DNA from: Streptomyces flaveolus
GTDB taxonomy: Bacteria; Actinomycetota; Actinomycetes; Streptomycetales; Streptomycetaceae
Assembly (NCBI RefSeq): GCF_014648815.1
Contig: NZ_BMRV01000009.1
Span: 248,001-312,000, forward strand
Direction: 5' to 3'
Length of the DNA: 64,000 nt
Part shown: positions 42,954 to 51,564 of the stretch, in pieces
How the letters are laid out: each line of letters begins with the position of its first letter
Numbering within the stretch: the stretch's first letter is position 1
Notes under the pieces: model-generated
What the model was told of the DNA's origin: nothing
Database searches by the model: none
What the model saw: only the letters and a program-made list of their open reading frames with translations
Made by a program: the position numbers and the translations under genes

Positions 42954-44402
42954 ATGGGATCCACTTCCGCCGAGAACAACCGAACGGGCGTCGGCCGCCG
43001 CGATCTGATCAAGCGGTCCGCCGCGCTCGGCCTGATCTCCGTACCGACCATGAGTTTCCTGTCCGCCTGCGCGAGCGGCGGCGGGGACGACCAGAAGAAG
43101 GCCGAGTCCGGCAAGAAGACGGCCAAGAACCCCTTGGCCGTCAACGAGACCGCCCAGATGGAATTCGTCCTCTTCGACGGCGGCTTCGGCAAGGAGTACG
43201 CCGAGGACGCCGTCAAGATCTACGAGCAGAACTTCCCCAAGGCCAAGGTGAAGTTCGCCGCCACGCAGAAGATCCAGTCCACGCTGCAGCCGCGTTTCAA
43301 CGGTGGCAACCCGCCCGACCTCGTCGACAACTCGGGCGCCGAGCAGATGGACATGGGCGTGCTGGTCGGCAAGAACCAGCTCGCCGACCTCACCCCGCTG
43401 CTGGACGCCCCGTCCTACGACGACCCGAGCAAGAAGGTCCGCGACACGCTGCGTCCCGGCATCGTGGAGATGGGCCAGTTCGACGGCGAGAAGGTCTGGA
43501 TCCTCTACTACGCCTACACGGTGTACGGCAACTGGTACTCCCAGAAGGCCCTGGACTCGCTCGACGCCGAGTACCCCAAGACCTGGGACGAGATGCTCGC
43601 CGTCTGCGAGAAGGCGAAGAAGAAGGGCATGGCCGGCTGGACCTACGCCGGCAAGTACCCCTACTACCTTCCCTTCTCGATGTACCCGATGATCGCCAAG
43701 GTCGGCGGCGTCGACGTGCTCGACGCCATCGACAACCTCGAGCCGAACGCCTGGAAGCACCCGGCGGTCAAGACCGTCTTCGAGGCCTACTACGAGCTCT
43801 ACAAGAAGGGTTACGTCCTCAAGGGCACCCCGGGTCTGGACCACATCCAGTCGCAGACCGCGTGGGCCAAGGGCGACGCCCTGTTCATCCCGAACGGCTC
43901 GTGGGTGGAGAACGAGTCCGCGAAGGTCATCCCCGCCGACTTCCAGCTCTCCGTCTCGGCCCCGCCCGGCATCGACTCCTCCGACAAGATGCCGTTCGGC
44001 ACCATCTGGGCCTCCGGCGGCGAGCCGTTCATCGTCCCGGCCAAGGCGGCCAACGGCGCCGGCGGCATGGAGCAGCTGCGCATCATGCTCGGCGAGGCGT
44101 CCTCGAAGAACTTCACGGCCAAGGTGAAGTCGCTGACCGCGTACAACGGCGGCACCGAGGGCATCGAGCTCACCCCGGGCCTCAAGTCCGGTGTCGCGGC
44201 GCTGGAACTGGCGGGCACCAACGTGGTGAACCCGCGTCTGCAGGACTGGTACGTGCAGCTCCAGAAGGAGAAGATCGGCGTCTCCGGACTCGGCGAGATG
44301 ATGGCCGGCCGCCTCACCCCGGCCGAGGCCATCAAGAAGATCCAGGGCTTCGCCGACGAGGCGGCCAAGGACGATTCGATCAAGCACTACAAGCACCAGT
44401 GA
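42954..44402 (+). CDS. ngcE: Chitin-oligosaccharide/GlcNAc ABC transporter lipoprotein
   Basis: A 482-residue extracellular solute-binding protein (family 1). The N-terminus has GRRDLIKRSAALGL and lipobox LSAC, a twin-arginine-type signal followed by a lipidated cysteine. The mature part is the standard two-lobe binding fold with FNGGNPPDLVD and NGSWVENESAK. Gene order with two permeases followed by a ROK regulator matches the S. coelicolor ngcEFG-rok7B7 locus, whose binding protein takes up GlcNAc and chitin oligomers. GAGG is 8 bases before ATG 42954; the TTG at 42948 is too close to it. Probably under DasR control. No ATPase gene is present; MsiK normally serves such transporters. Confidence 0.88.
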   Translation: MGSTSAENNRTGVGRRDLIKRSAALGLISVPTMSFLSACASGGGDDQKKAESGKKTAKNPLAVNETAQMEFVLFDGGFGKEYAEDAVKIYEQNFPKAKVKFAATQKIQSTLQPRFNGGNPPDLVDNSGAEQMDMGVLVGKNQLADLTPLLDAPSYDDPSKKVRDTLRPGIVEMGQFDGEKVWILYYAYTVYGNWYSQKALDSLDAEYPKTWDEMLAVCEKAKKKGMAGWTYAGKYPYYLPFSMYPMIAKVGGVDVLDAIDNLEPNAWKHPAVKTVFEAYYELYKKGYVLKGTPGLDHIQSQTAWAKGDALFIPNGSWVENESAKVIPADFQLSVSAPPGIDSSDKMPFGTIWASGGEPFIVPAKAANGAGGMEQLRIMLGEASSKNFTAKVKSLTAYNGGTEGIELTPGLKSGVAALELAGTNVVNPRLQDWYVQLQKEKIGVSGLGEMMAGRLTPAEAIKKIQGFADEAAKDDSIKHYKHQ

Positions 44403-44412
44403 GGACGTGTCA

Positions 44413-44452
44413 CCAGGGCCTGGCCGGCGGATCGTCGCCGGCCGGGCCCTGG
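44413..44452 (+). terminator. Intercistronic hairpin between ngcE and ngcF
   Basis: A 17-base stem with one G-U pair (44413-44429 with 44436-44452) and 6-base loop, 10 bases after the ngcE stop. It probably lowers read-through or protects the ngcE message, so that binding protein exceeds permease. Confidence 0.65.
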
Positions 44453-44487
44453 CGGCGCCACCCGCGCGCAGATCGGGGTCGGTAGCA

Positions 44488-45414
44488 ATGCAGCACGGCA
44501 AGTACCGGTTCATCGTGGGGTTCCTGGCGGTTCCCCTGGGACTGTACGCGCTCTTCGTCGTCTGGCCGTTCATCCAGTCCATCTACTACTCGTTCACGGA
44601 CTGGACGGGACTGAGTCCCGAGTTCACGATGGTCGGCTTCGACAACTACTCACGGATGCTCGACGACGACATCTTCTGGAAGTCGTTGCAGCACAGCGTG
44701 ATGTTCGCCCTGCTGGTGCCGCTGGTGACGCTCGGCCTGGCGCTGTTCTTCTCCTTCATGATCAACGTGGGGGGACGCCACCGCCGCGGCGGGCCGGTGA
44801 TCACCGGTGTCCGCGGCTCCGGCTTCTACAAGATCGTCTACTTCTTCCCCCAGGTGCTGTCGATCGCGATCGTCGCCCTGCTGTTCGCGTTCGCGTACAA
44901 CCCGGACAGCGGCGCGATCAACTCGCTGCTGCGCGGCATCGGACTCGAATCGATCCAGCCGCTGTGGCTGGGCGACCCGAACCTGGCGCTGTGGTGCGTG
45001 ATGGCGGTGCTCGTCTGGTCCACGGTCGGCTTCTTCGTGGTCCTGTTCTCCGCGGGCATGGCGTCCATCCCGGCGGAGCTGTACGAGGCCGCGCTGCTGG
45101 ACGGGGCGAACCGCGCGACGACCTTCTTCAAGGTCACCCTGCCGCTGCTGTGGGACACCGTGCAGTCCGGCTGGGTCTACATGGGCATCCTCGCGCTCGG
45201 CGCCGAGTCGTTCGCGGTCGTACAGATCATGACGACCGGCCCCGGCGGCCCCGACTACTCGACCACCGTCATGGTCCTGTACGTGTACCAGAAGGCGTTC
45301 CGTGACGGTCAGGCCGCCTACGCCACCACGATCGGCGTCGCCCTGCTCATCGTCACGCTGGCCTTCGCCGCCGTCGTGATGCGACTGGGCCGGCGCGAGC
45401 GGCTGGAGTTCTGA
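44488..45414 (+). CDS. ngcF: Chitin-oligosaccharide/GlcNAc ABC transporter permease
   Basis: A 308-residue MalF-type permease with six TM segments. The EAA loop ELYEAALLDGANRATTFFKV docks the ATPase. ATG at 44488 is used; a GTG at 44407 would place the intercistronic hairpin inside the coding region and add 27 Pro/Arg-rich residues. It lies two bases from the ngcG start. Confidence 0.88.
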   Translation: MQHGKYRFIVGFLAVPLGLYALFVVWPFIQSIYYSFTDWTGLSPEFTMVGFDNYSRMLDDDIFWKSLQHSVMFALLVPLVTLGLALFFSFMINVGGRHRRGGPVITGVRGSGFYKIVYFFPQVLSIAIVALLFAFAYNPDSGAINSLLRGIGLESIQPLWLGDPNLALWCVMAVLVWSTVGFFVVLFSAGMASIPAELYEAALLDGANRATTFFKVTLPLLWDTVQSGWVYMGILALGAESFAVVQIMTTGPGGPDYSTTVMVLYVYQKAFRDGQAAYATTIGVALLIVTLAFAAVVMRLGRRERLEF

Positions 45415-45416
45415 TC

Positions 45417-46340
45417 ATGAAGACGACCGAGACCCCCGCCCCCGTACCGGCCGAGTCCGGCCCTGTCGTCCGCAAGACCGAGGCCCCGCCCGGCGGACTC
45501 ACCAAGGGGAAGAAGGAGGGCACCACCCTCAACGTCTTCTCCCACGGCGTCCTCGTCATCTGGGCGATCATGGTCGGGATGCCGCTGGTGTGGGCGGTGA
45601 TGACCTCCTTCAAGGACGACGCCTCCATCTTCGGCTCGCCCTGGTCGCTGCCCGACAAGCTGCACTTCGACAACTGGTCGCGGGCCTGGTCACAGGCCCA
45701 CATGGGCGACTACTTCCTCAACACCGTGCTGGTGGTCGGCGGCTCGCTCGTCGGCACCCTGGTGCTCGGCTCCATGGCGGCCTACGTGCTCGCCCGGTTC
45801 GACTTCCCGGGCAACCGGTTCATCTACTACTTGTTCATCGGCGGCATGAGCTTCCCGATCATGCTCGCGCTGGTCCCGTTGTTCTACGTGGTGGACAACA
45901 TGGGCCTGCTGAACACCATCCACGGGCTGATCCTGGTCTACATCGCGTACTCGCTGCCGTTCACGGTGTTCTTCCTGACCGGGTTCTTCCGGACCCTGCC
46001 GAGCTCGGTGGCGGAGGCGGCGTTCGTGGACGGGGCCTCCCACACCCGGACGTTCTTCCAGATCATGCTGCCGATGGCCAAGCCCGGCCTGATCAGCGTG
46101 GGGATCTTCAACTTCCTGGGGCAGTGGAACCAGTACATGCTGCCCACCGTGCTGAACACCGACCCGGACAAGCACGTCCTCACCCAGGGCCTGGTGCAAC
46201 TGGCGGTCAGCCAGGGCTACAAGGGCGACTGGTCCGGCCTCTTCGCGGGCCTGGTGATGGCGATGCTGCCGGTGCTGGCCGCCTACATCATCTTCCAGCG
46301 CCAGGTGGTCCAGGGCCTCACGGCGGGCGCCCTGAAGTAG
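45417..46340 (+). CDS. ngcG: Chitin-oligosaccharide/GlcNAc ABC transporter permease
   Basis: A 307-residue MalG-type permease. A cytoplasmic tail of about 40 residues is followed by six TM segments and the EAA loop VAEAAFVDGASHTRTFFQIM. It is the partner of the preceding permease in the membrane pore. The short spacing to ngcF indicates one operon; a hairpin follows the gene. Confidence 0.89.
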   Translation: MKTTETPAPVPAESGPVVRKTEAPPGGLTKGKKEGTTLNVFSHGVLVIWAIMVGMPLVWAVMTSFKDDASIFGSPWSLPDKLHFDNWSRAWSQAHMGDYFLNTVLVVGGSLVGTLVLGSMAAYVLARFDFPGNRFIYYLFIGGMSFPIMLALVPLFYVVDNMGLLNTIHGLILVYIAYSLPFTVFFLTGFFRTLPSSVAEAAFVDGASHTRTFFQIMLPMAKPGLISVGIFNFLGQWNQYMLPTVLNTDPDKHVLTQGLVQLAVSQGYKGDWSGLFAGLVMAMLPVLAAYIIFQRQVVQGLTAGALK

Positions 46341-46359
46341 CCCGCCCCGACCCTCGCGC

Positions 46360-46389
46360 ATGCCGCTCCCGGACCATCGGGGGCGGCAT
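46360..46389 (+). terminator. Terminator of the ngcEFG operon
   Basis: A 12-base stem with one wobble pair (46360-46371 with 46378-46389) and 6-base loop, 20 bases after ngcG. Confidence 0.6.
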
Positions 46390-46523
46390 ACGTGTGCGTG
46401 TGCGGGGCACCCGGATGCGGTTCAACCTCTTGACGGGAGGCGACCCGAACGGCTCAGCTTAGAGTTCACTAGTTGGACATAGACGGGGCCTCATCGAAGC
46501 GGCCCCGTGCGCAGGAGGTCGTC

Positions 46524-47735
46524 GTGGAGACTCCCGGGTCGCAGTCGTCGCTGCACCGAGCCAACCTGGAACGGGTCGTACGAGCGGTACGGCTCGCCGG
46601 GTCGCTCACGCAGGCGGAGATCGCGAGGACGACGGGTCTGTCCGCGGCGACGGTCTCGAACATCGTCCGGGAACTGAAGGACGGCGGGACCGTCGAGGTC
46701 ACGCCCACCTCGGCGGGCGGCCGCCGGGCCCGCAGCGTCTCGCTGAGCGGGGACGCGGGCATCGTCATCGGTGTCGACTTCGGGCACACGCATTTGCGCG
46801 TCGCGGTCGGGAACCTCGCCCACCAGGTGCTCGCCGAGGAGTCCGAGCCGCTGGACGTCGACGCGTCCTCGGCGCAGGGCTTCGACCGCGCGGAACAGCT
46901 GGTCAGCCGACTGATCGAGGCCACCGGCGTCGACCGTTCCAAGATCGCCGGCGTGGGCCTCGGCGTGCCCGGCCCGATCGACGTGGAGTCGGGGACGCTG
47001 GGCTCGACCGCCATCCTGCCCGGCTGGGGCGGCACCCGGCCCGCCGAGGAGCTGCGGGGGCGGCTCGGCGTGCCCGTGCACGTGGACAACGACGCCAACC
47101 TCGGCGCCCTCGGCGAGCTGGTCTGGGGCAGCGGCCGGGGGGTGCGCGACCTGGCGTACATCAAGGTCGCCAGCGGTGTCGGAGCGGGTCTCGTGATCAA
47201 CGGCAAGATCTATCGGGGACCCGGCGGCACCGCAGGAGAAATCGGGCATATTACTCTGGATGAAGCCGGTCCCGTCTGCCGCTGCGGAAACCGCGGCTGC
47301 CTGGAGACCTTCGCGGCCGCACGCTATGTGCTCCCGCTGCTCCAGCCCAGTCACGGCACGGACCTGACGATGGAAGGCGTCGTGCGGCTGGCGCGGGACG
47401 GCGACCCGGGCTGCCGTCGGGTGATCGCCGACGTCGGCCGTCACATCGGCAGTGGAGTCGCCAATCTCTGCAACCTGCTCAACCCGAGCCGCGTGGTCCT
47501 CGGCGGCGATCTCGCCGAGGCGGGTGAGTTGGTGCTCGGCCCGATAAGGGAGTCCGTCGGCCGCTACGCCATCCCCAGCGCGGCGCGTCAACTCTCCGTA
47601 CTTCCGGGGGCACTTGGGGGCCGTGCGGAGGTCCTCGGAGCGCTCGCCCTGGCGCTCAGCGAGATGGGCGATTCGACGCTTTTGGACGGGAGTGCGACCG
47701 GCGCCCTGTCCGCGGCCACCCCTGCCTTCACTTAG
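46524..47735 (+). CDS. rok7B7: ROK-family transcriptional regulator
   Basis: A 403-residue regulator. The N-terminal winged helix (about 10-75, LTQAEIARTTGLSAATVSNI) is followed by a ROK sugar-kinase-like domain with VDNDANLGALGE, the zinc site CRCGNRGCLE and GGTAGEIGH. GTG at 46524 has AGGAGG 6 bases upstream. By position between ngcEFG and xylFGH it is the orthologue of S. coelicolor Rok7B7, reported to repress the xylose transporter and to affect carbon catabolite control and antibiotic production. The 183 bases upstream hold TTGACG (46430-46435) but no clear -10. Confidence 0.9.
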   Translation: METPGSQSSLHRANLERVVRAVRLAGSLTQAEIARTTGLSAATVSNIVRELKDGGTVEVTPTSAGGRRARSVSLSGDAGIVIGVDFGHTHLRVAVGNLAHQVLAEESEPLDVDASSAQGFDRAEQLVSRLIEATGVDRSKIAGVGLGVPGPIDVESGTLGSTAILPGWGGTRPAEELRGRLGVPVHVDNDANLGALGELVWGSGRGVRDLAYIKVASGVGAGLVINGKIYRGPGGTAGEIGHITLDEAGPVCRCGNRGCLETFAAARYVLPLLQPSHGTDLTMEGVVRLARDGDPGCRRVIADVGRHIGSGVANLCNLLNPSRVVLGGDLAEAGELVLGPIRESVGRYAIPSAARQLSVLPGALGGRAEVLGALALALSEMGDSTLLDGSATGALSAATPAFT

Positions 47736-47777
47736 AGAACGGATGGCACCGTTGCCATCTCGTTAAGGATTTACTTC

Positions 47778-47806
47778 TTGACGTCGCACGTGTGGCCGAG
47801 TTGACT
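47778..47806 (+). promoter_or_regulatory. Repeated TTGAC boxes before xylF
   Basis: CTTGACGTCG and GTTGACTTCC start 23 bases apart in the 121-base gap between rok7B7 and xylF. Either could be a -35 box; the repeat could also be part of a Rok7B7 site. No convincing -10 was found. Confidence 0.35.
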
Positions 47807-47856
47807 TCCAGCCACCTCGGCCGCAACGACGCGGCCTCGTCAGGGAGGTTTCTGAA

Positions 47857-48972
47857 GTGAACACGCGTATGCGTCGTGCCGCCGTTGCCGTTGCCGCCAC
47901 CGCCATGGCCGTCTCGCTCGCCGCCTGTGGCAGCGCCAAGGAGTCCGGCGACAAGGCCGACTCGTCCGACTCCGGCGCCAAGAAGGGCGACGCCATCAAG
48001 GTCGGTCTGCTCCTTCCGGAGAACCAGACCGCGCGCTACGAGAAGTTCGACAAGCCCTTGATCGAGAAGAAGGTCAAGGAGCTCACGAACAACAAGGGCG
48101 AGGTGGTCTACGCCAACGCCAAGCAGGACGCCAGCCAGCAGTCGCAGCAGGTCGACACGATGGTGACCAACAAGGTCGACGTCCTGATCGTGGACGCGGT
48201 GGACTCCAAGGCCATCGCCGGTTCGATCAAGAAGGCCAAGGACGCGGGCATCCCGGTCGTCGCCTACGACCGCCTGGCCGAGGGCCCGATCGACGCCTAC
48301 ACCTCGTTCGACAACGTGACCGTCGGCAAGACGCAGGGCGAGGCCCTGCTGAAGGCGCTGGGCGACAAGGCCAAGGACGGCCAGATCGTCATGATGAACG
48401 GTTCCTCCACCGACCCGAACGCCGCCCAGTTCAAGGAGGGCGCCCACTCCGTCCTCGACGGCAAGGTGAAGGTCGGCCGCGAGTACGACACCAAGGAGTG
48501 GAAGCCGGAGAACGCCAACGCCAACATGGAGGGCGCCATCTCCGCCCTCGGCAAGGACAAGATCGTCGGCGTCTACTCCGCCAACGACGGCATGGCGGGC
48601 GGCATCATCACCGCCCTGAAGGCCGCCGGCATCAGCAACATCCCGGTCACCGGCCAGGACGCCGAGCTCGCGGGCGTGCAGCGCATCCTCACCGGTGAGC
48701 AGTACATGAGCGTCTACAAGTCGTACCCGCAGGAGGCCGCGGTCGCCGGTGAGATGGCCGTCGCCCTCGCCCAGGGCAAGTCGCTCGACTCCATCGCCAC
48801 GAGCAAGGCCGACAGCGCCACCACCAAGGGCGTTCCGACGGTGCTCGTCCCGGTCGTCTCGCTGACCAAGGACAACATCAACGAGACCGTCATCAAGGAG
48901 GGCTTCTACACCCTCGACGAGATCTGCGCCGGCAAGTACAAGGCCGCCTGCGACAAGGCCGGCCTGAAGTAA
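47857..48972 (+). CDS. xylF: Xylose-type ABC transporter substrate-binding lipoprotein
   Basis: A 371-residue periplasmic-binding-protein type 1 lipoprotein with lipobox SLAAC at about residue 20-24, then a Ser/Asp/Lys-rich linker. IKVGLLLPENQTARYEKFD and DVLIVDAVDSKAI are typical of the xylose/ribose group. It should deliver D-xylose to the XylGH complex. GTG start with GGGAGG upstream. It is the first gene of xylFGH and is followed by two hairpins. Confidence 0.9.
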   Translation: MNTRMRRAAVAVAATAMAVSLAACGSAKESGDKADSSDSGAKKGDAIKVGLLLPENQTARYEKFDKPLIEKKVKELTNNKGEVVYANAKQDASQQSQQVDTMVTNKVDVLIVDAVDSKAIAGSIKKAKDAGIPVVAYDRLAEGPIDAYTSFDNVTVGKTQGEALLKALGDKAKDGQIVMMNGSSTDPNAAQFKEGAHSVLDGKVKVGREYDTKEWKPENANANMEGAISALGKDKIVGVYSANDGMAGGIITALKAAGISNIPVTGQDAELAGVQRILTGEQYMSVYKSYPQEAAVAGEMAVALAQGKSLDSIATSKADSATTKGVPTVLVPVVSLTKDNINETVIKEGFYTLDEICAGKYKAACDKAGLK

Positions 48973-48983
48973 GCAGTCCCGTC

Positions 48984-49074
48984 CCCGTACCCGCCGAGCG
49001 GGTACGGGACCGGCTGCACGCGGCTTCCTCCGGCGCCCCGCATCATCAGCCCCGCAAGCTACGCGGGGCGCCGG
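48984..49074 (+). terminator. Two hairpins between xylF and xylG
   Basis: The first is an 11-base stem with 3-base loop (48984-48994 with 48998-49008). The second is a 12-base stem around 21 bases (49030-49041 with 49063-49074). Together they probably cause partial termination or mRNA protection, giving more XylF than XylGH. Confidence 0.6.
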
Positions 49075-49143
49075 ACGGAAATCACCACCCCCAAACTTCT
49101 GCACAACCTCCCGCCGGGTCAGGCGGCGAAGGAGATGGTTCAC

Positions 49144-49926
49144 GTGTCCGCTACGCCCGTGCTGGCGTTGCGCGGGGTCTCCAAGCGATTCGGTGCCGTC
49201 CAGGCGCTCACCGACGTAGAGCTTGAGGTCCACGCCGGTGAGGTGGTCGCCCTGGTCGGCGACAACGGAGCCGGAAAATCCACGCTGGTCAAGACGATCG
49301 CCGGCGTGCACCCCATCGACGAGGGCGCCATCGAGTGGGACGGCAAGGCCGTCACCATCAACAGGCCGCACGACGCCCAGAACCTGGGCATCGCGACGGT
49401 CTACCAGGACCTCGCGCTGTGCGACAACATCGACGTCGTCGGCAACCTCTACCTGGGCCGGGAGCTGCGCAAGCGCGGCGTCCTGGACGAGGTGGAGATG
49501 GAGCGCCGGTCCCGCGAGCTGCTGGACACGCTGTCCATCCGCATCCCCAGCGTCCGCATCCCGATCGCCTCCCTCTCCGGCGGTCAGCGCCAGGTCGTGG
49601 CGATCGCCCGCTCCATGCTCGGCGAGCCCAAGCTGGTCATCCTCGACGAGCCCACCGCCGCCCTCGGCGTCGAGCAGACCGCGCAGGTCCTCGACCTGGT
49701 CGAGCGGCTGCGCGAGCGCGGTCACGCCGTCATCCTCATCAGCCACAACATGGCCGATGTGAAGGCGGTCGCCGACAAGGTCGCCGTCCTGCGCCTCGGG
49801 CGCAACAACGGCGTCTTCGAGGTCAAGTCGACCTCGCAGGAAGAGATCATCTCCGCCATCACGGGCGCCACGGACAACGCCGTGACCCGTCGTGCGGCGC
49901 GCACCAATGGGGAGATCCAGAAGTGA
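49144..49926 (+). CDS. xylG: Xylose-type ABC transporter ATPase
   Basis: A 260-residue single ATPase module with Walker A GDNGAGKSTL, signature LSGGQRQ and Walker B LVILDEPTAALG. E. coli XylG is a double-length protein, whereas this is the single-domain form usual in actinomycetes. GTG at 49144 is chosen because GGAG lies 9 bases before it; the ATG at 49135 directly abuts that site. Its stop overlaps the xylH start. Confidence 0.9.
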   Translation: MSATPVLALRGVSKRFGAVQALTDVELEVHAGEVVALVGDNGAGKSTLVKTIAGVHPIDEGAIEWDGKAVTINRPHDAQNLGIATVYQDLALCDNIDVVGNLYLGRELRKRGVLDEVEMERRSRELLDTLSIRIPSVRIPIASLSGGQRQVVAIARSMLGEPKLVILDEPTAALGVEQTAQVLDLVERLRERGHAVILISHNMADVKAVADKVAVLRLGRNNGVFEVKSTSQEEIISAITGATDNAVTRRAARTNGEIQK

Positions 49927-51215
49927 GTATCGACAAGACCTCCACCCCCGCCGGGGACCACGCCGTGGAGAACCCCGAGGCCGCCTCCGCCGCGGTCCCC
50001 ACGGTCGACCCCCGGCTGCTGGTGCGCGAGCAGGGCTTCGCGGGCTACCTCAGCGAGTTCAAGCGGAAGATGAAGGCCGGTGACCTCGGGTCCCTCCCGG
50101 TCGTCGTCGGTCTGCTGATCATCTGGGCCATCTTCACCAGCCTGAACTCCAACTTCCTCACCGCCGGCAACTTCTCCGACATGTCGATCGCCATGGTCGG
50201 CACCGGCATGATCGCCGTCGGCATCGTCTTCGTCCTGCTGCTCGGCGAGATCGACCTGTCGGTCGGCTCGGTCAGCGGTGTCGCGGGCGCCACCTTCGCG
50301 GTGCTGAGCGTCACGCACGGGATGAACGAGATCCTGGCCCTGGTGCTGGCCATCCTCACGGGCACCGTGGCCGGCGCGATCCACGGCTTCGTCTTCGCGA
50401 AGATCGGTGTCCCGGCCTTCGCCGTGACCCTGGCCGGCCTGCTGTTCTGGCAGGGCTTCATGCTGCAGATCCTCGGCAGCAACGGCACCATCAACCTGGA
50501 CGCCGACGGTGTGGTCGCCAAGCTGACCAGCTACTACTTCACCGACGTGGCCGCCGCCTACGGCCTGGCGATCGTCGTGACCGCGGGGTACTTCCTCACC
50601 GCGTTCTTCGACAACCGCCGCCGCGCGGCCGCCGGGGTGCCGTCCCGGCCGCTGAGCGAGATCGTCGTGCGCACGGTGCTGCTGGCCGTGCTGGCCTTCG
50701 CCGTGGCGATCGTCTTCAACCAGTACAAGGGCCTGCCCCTGGCCGTGGTGATCTTCCTGGCGTTCCTGCTGCTCACGGACTTCGTGCTGCGCCGCACCGC
50801 CTACGGTCGCAAGATCTACGCGCTCGGCGGCAGCGTCGAGGCGTCCCGCAGGGCCGGTATCAACGTCGACCTGGTCCGCATCTCGGTCTTCGCGATCGCC
50901 GGTACCTTCGCCGCGATCGGCGGCCTCTTCGTCGCCTCGAAGATCGCCTCCGCCAACCAGGGCGCGGGCACCGGTGAGTTCCTGATGAACGTCATCGCCG
51001 CGGCCGTGATCGGCGGCACGTCCCTCTTCGGCGGCCGCGGCCGCACCTGGGACGCGCTGCTCGGTGTGATGGTCATCATCTCGATCCAGTACGGCCTCGC
51101 CCTGGAGGGCATCGCCTCGCCGGTCCAGTACATGATCACCGGTGGTGTGCTGCTGGCGACCGTCGTCATCGACGCGGTCACCCGCAAGACACAGAAGACG
51201 GCCGGCCGCGCCTAG
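49923..51215 (+). CDS. xylH: Xylose-type ABC transporter permease
   Basis: A 430-residue branched-chain/sugar permease (BPD_transp_2 family) with about 10-12 TM helices. GEIDLSVGSVSGVAGA and GGTSLFGGRGRTWDALLG are the family hallmarks. The GTG start overlaps the xylG stop (GTGA), so the pair is translationally coupled. The 349 bases after it hold a strong terminator and the dxs promoter region. Confidence 0.9.
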   Translation: MSIDKTSTPAGDHAVENPEAASAAVPTVDPRLLVREQGFAGYLSEFKRKMKAGDLGSLPVVVGLLIIWAIFTSLNSNFLTAGNFSDMSIAMVGTGMIAVGIVFVLLLGEIDLSVGSVSGVAGATFAVLSVTHGMNEILALVLAILTGTVAGAIHGFVFAKIGVPAFAVTLAGLLFWQGFMLQILGSNGTINLDADGVVAKLTSYYFTDVAAAYGLAIVVTAGYFLTAFFDNRRRAAAGVPSRPLSEIVVRTVLLAVLAFAVAIVFNQYKGLPLAVVIFLAFLLLTDFVLRRTAYGRKIYALGGSVEASRRAGINVDLVRISVFAIAGTFAAIGGLFVASKIASANQGAGTGEFLMNVIAAAVIGGTSLFGGRGRTWDALLGVMVIISIQYGLALEGIASPVQYMITGGVLLATVVIDAVTRKTQKTAGRA

Positions 51216-51312
51216 GGGCTGTCGTGCGGATCAGGCGGGCTCCGGGCGACGGTGCCAGGCCCCGCGATCCCGGCAGGATTCAAACGACGCCCCCTGGCCG
51301 CACGGCCGACGA

Positions 51313-51361
51313 CGGTCCGCCCGCCCCACCCATCTGAGCCATGGGTGGGGCGGGCGGACCG
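51313..51361 (+). terminator. Terminator of xylFGH
   Basis: Perfect 21-base stem (51313-51333 with 51341-51361) and 7-base loop, about 100 bases after xylH. The rest of the 51216-51564 gap shows no gene. Confidence 0.85.
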
Positions 51362-51564
51362 CTGTGCGTGCGGCTGTCGGGAGCCTCCGCCGGGCGAGCC
51401 GACAAAACGGAAAGATCGGAAAGAGGGCTCCCGGCGACGTAGAAGCAGCCACCGTTGGGTACAGCCGAACGCGTGATGTACGACGCACCGCCCGGACACG
51501 TTCCGCCGGGGCGGAACATTAGACTCGTCGAGCCCGGCAACAGCTCTACTTCAAGGAGGCACGG

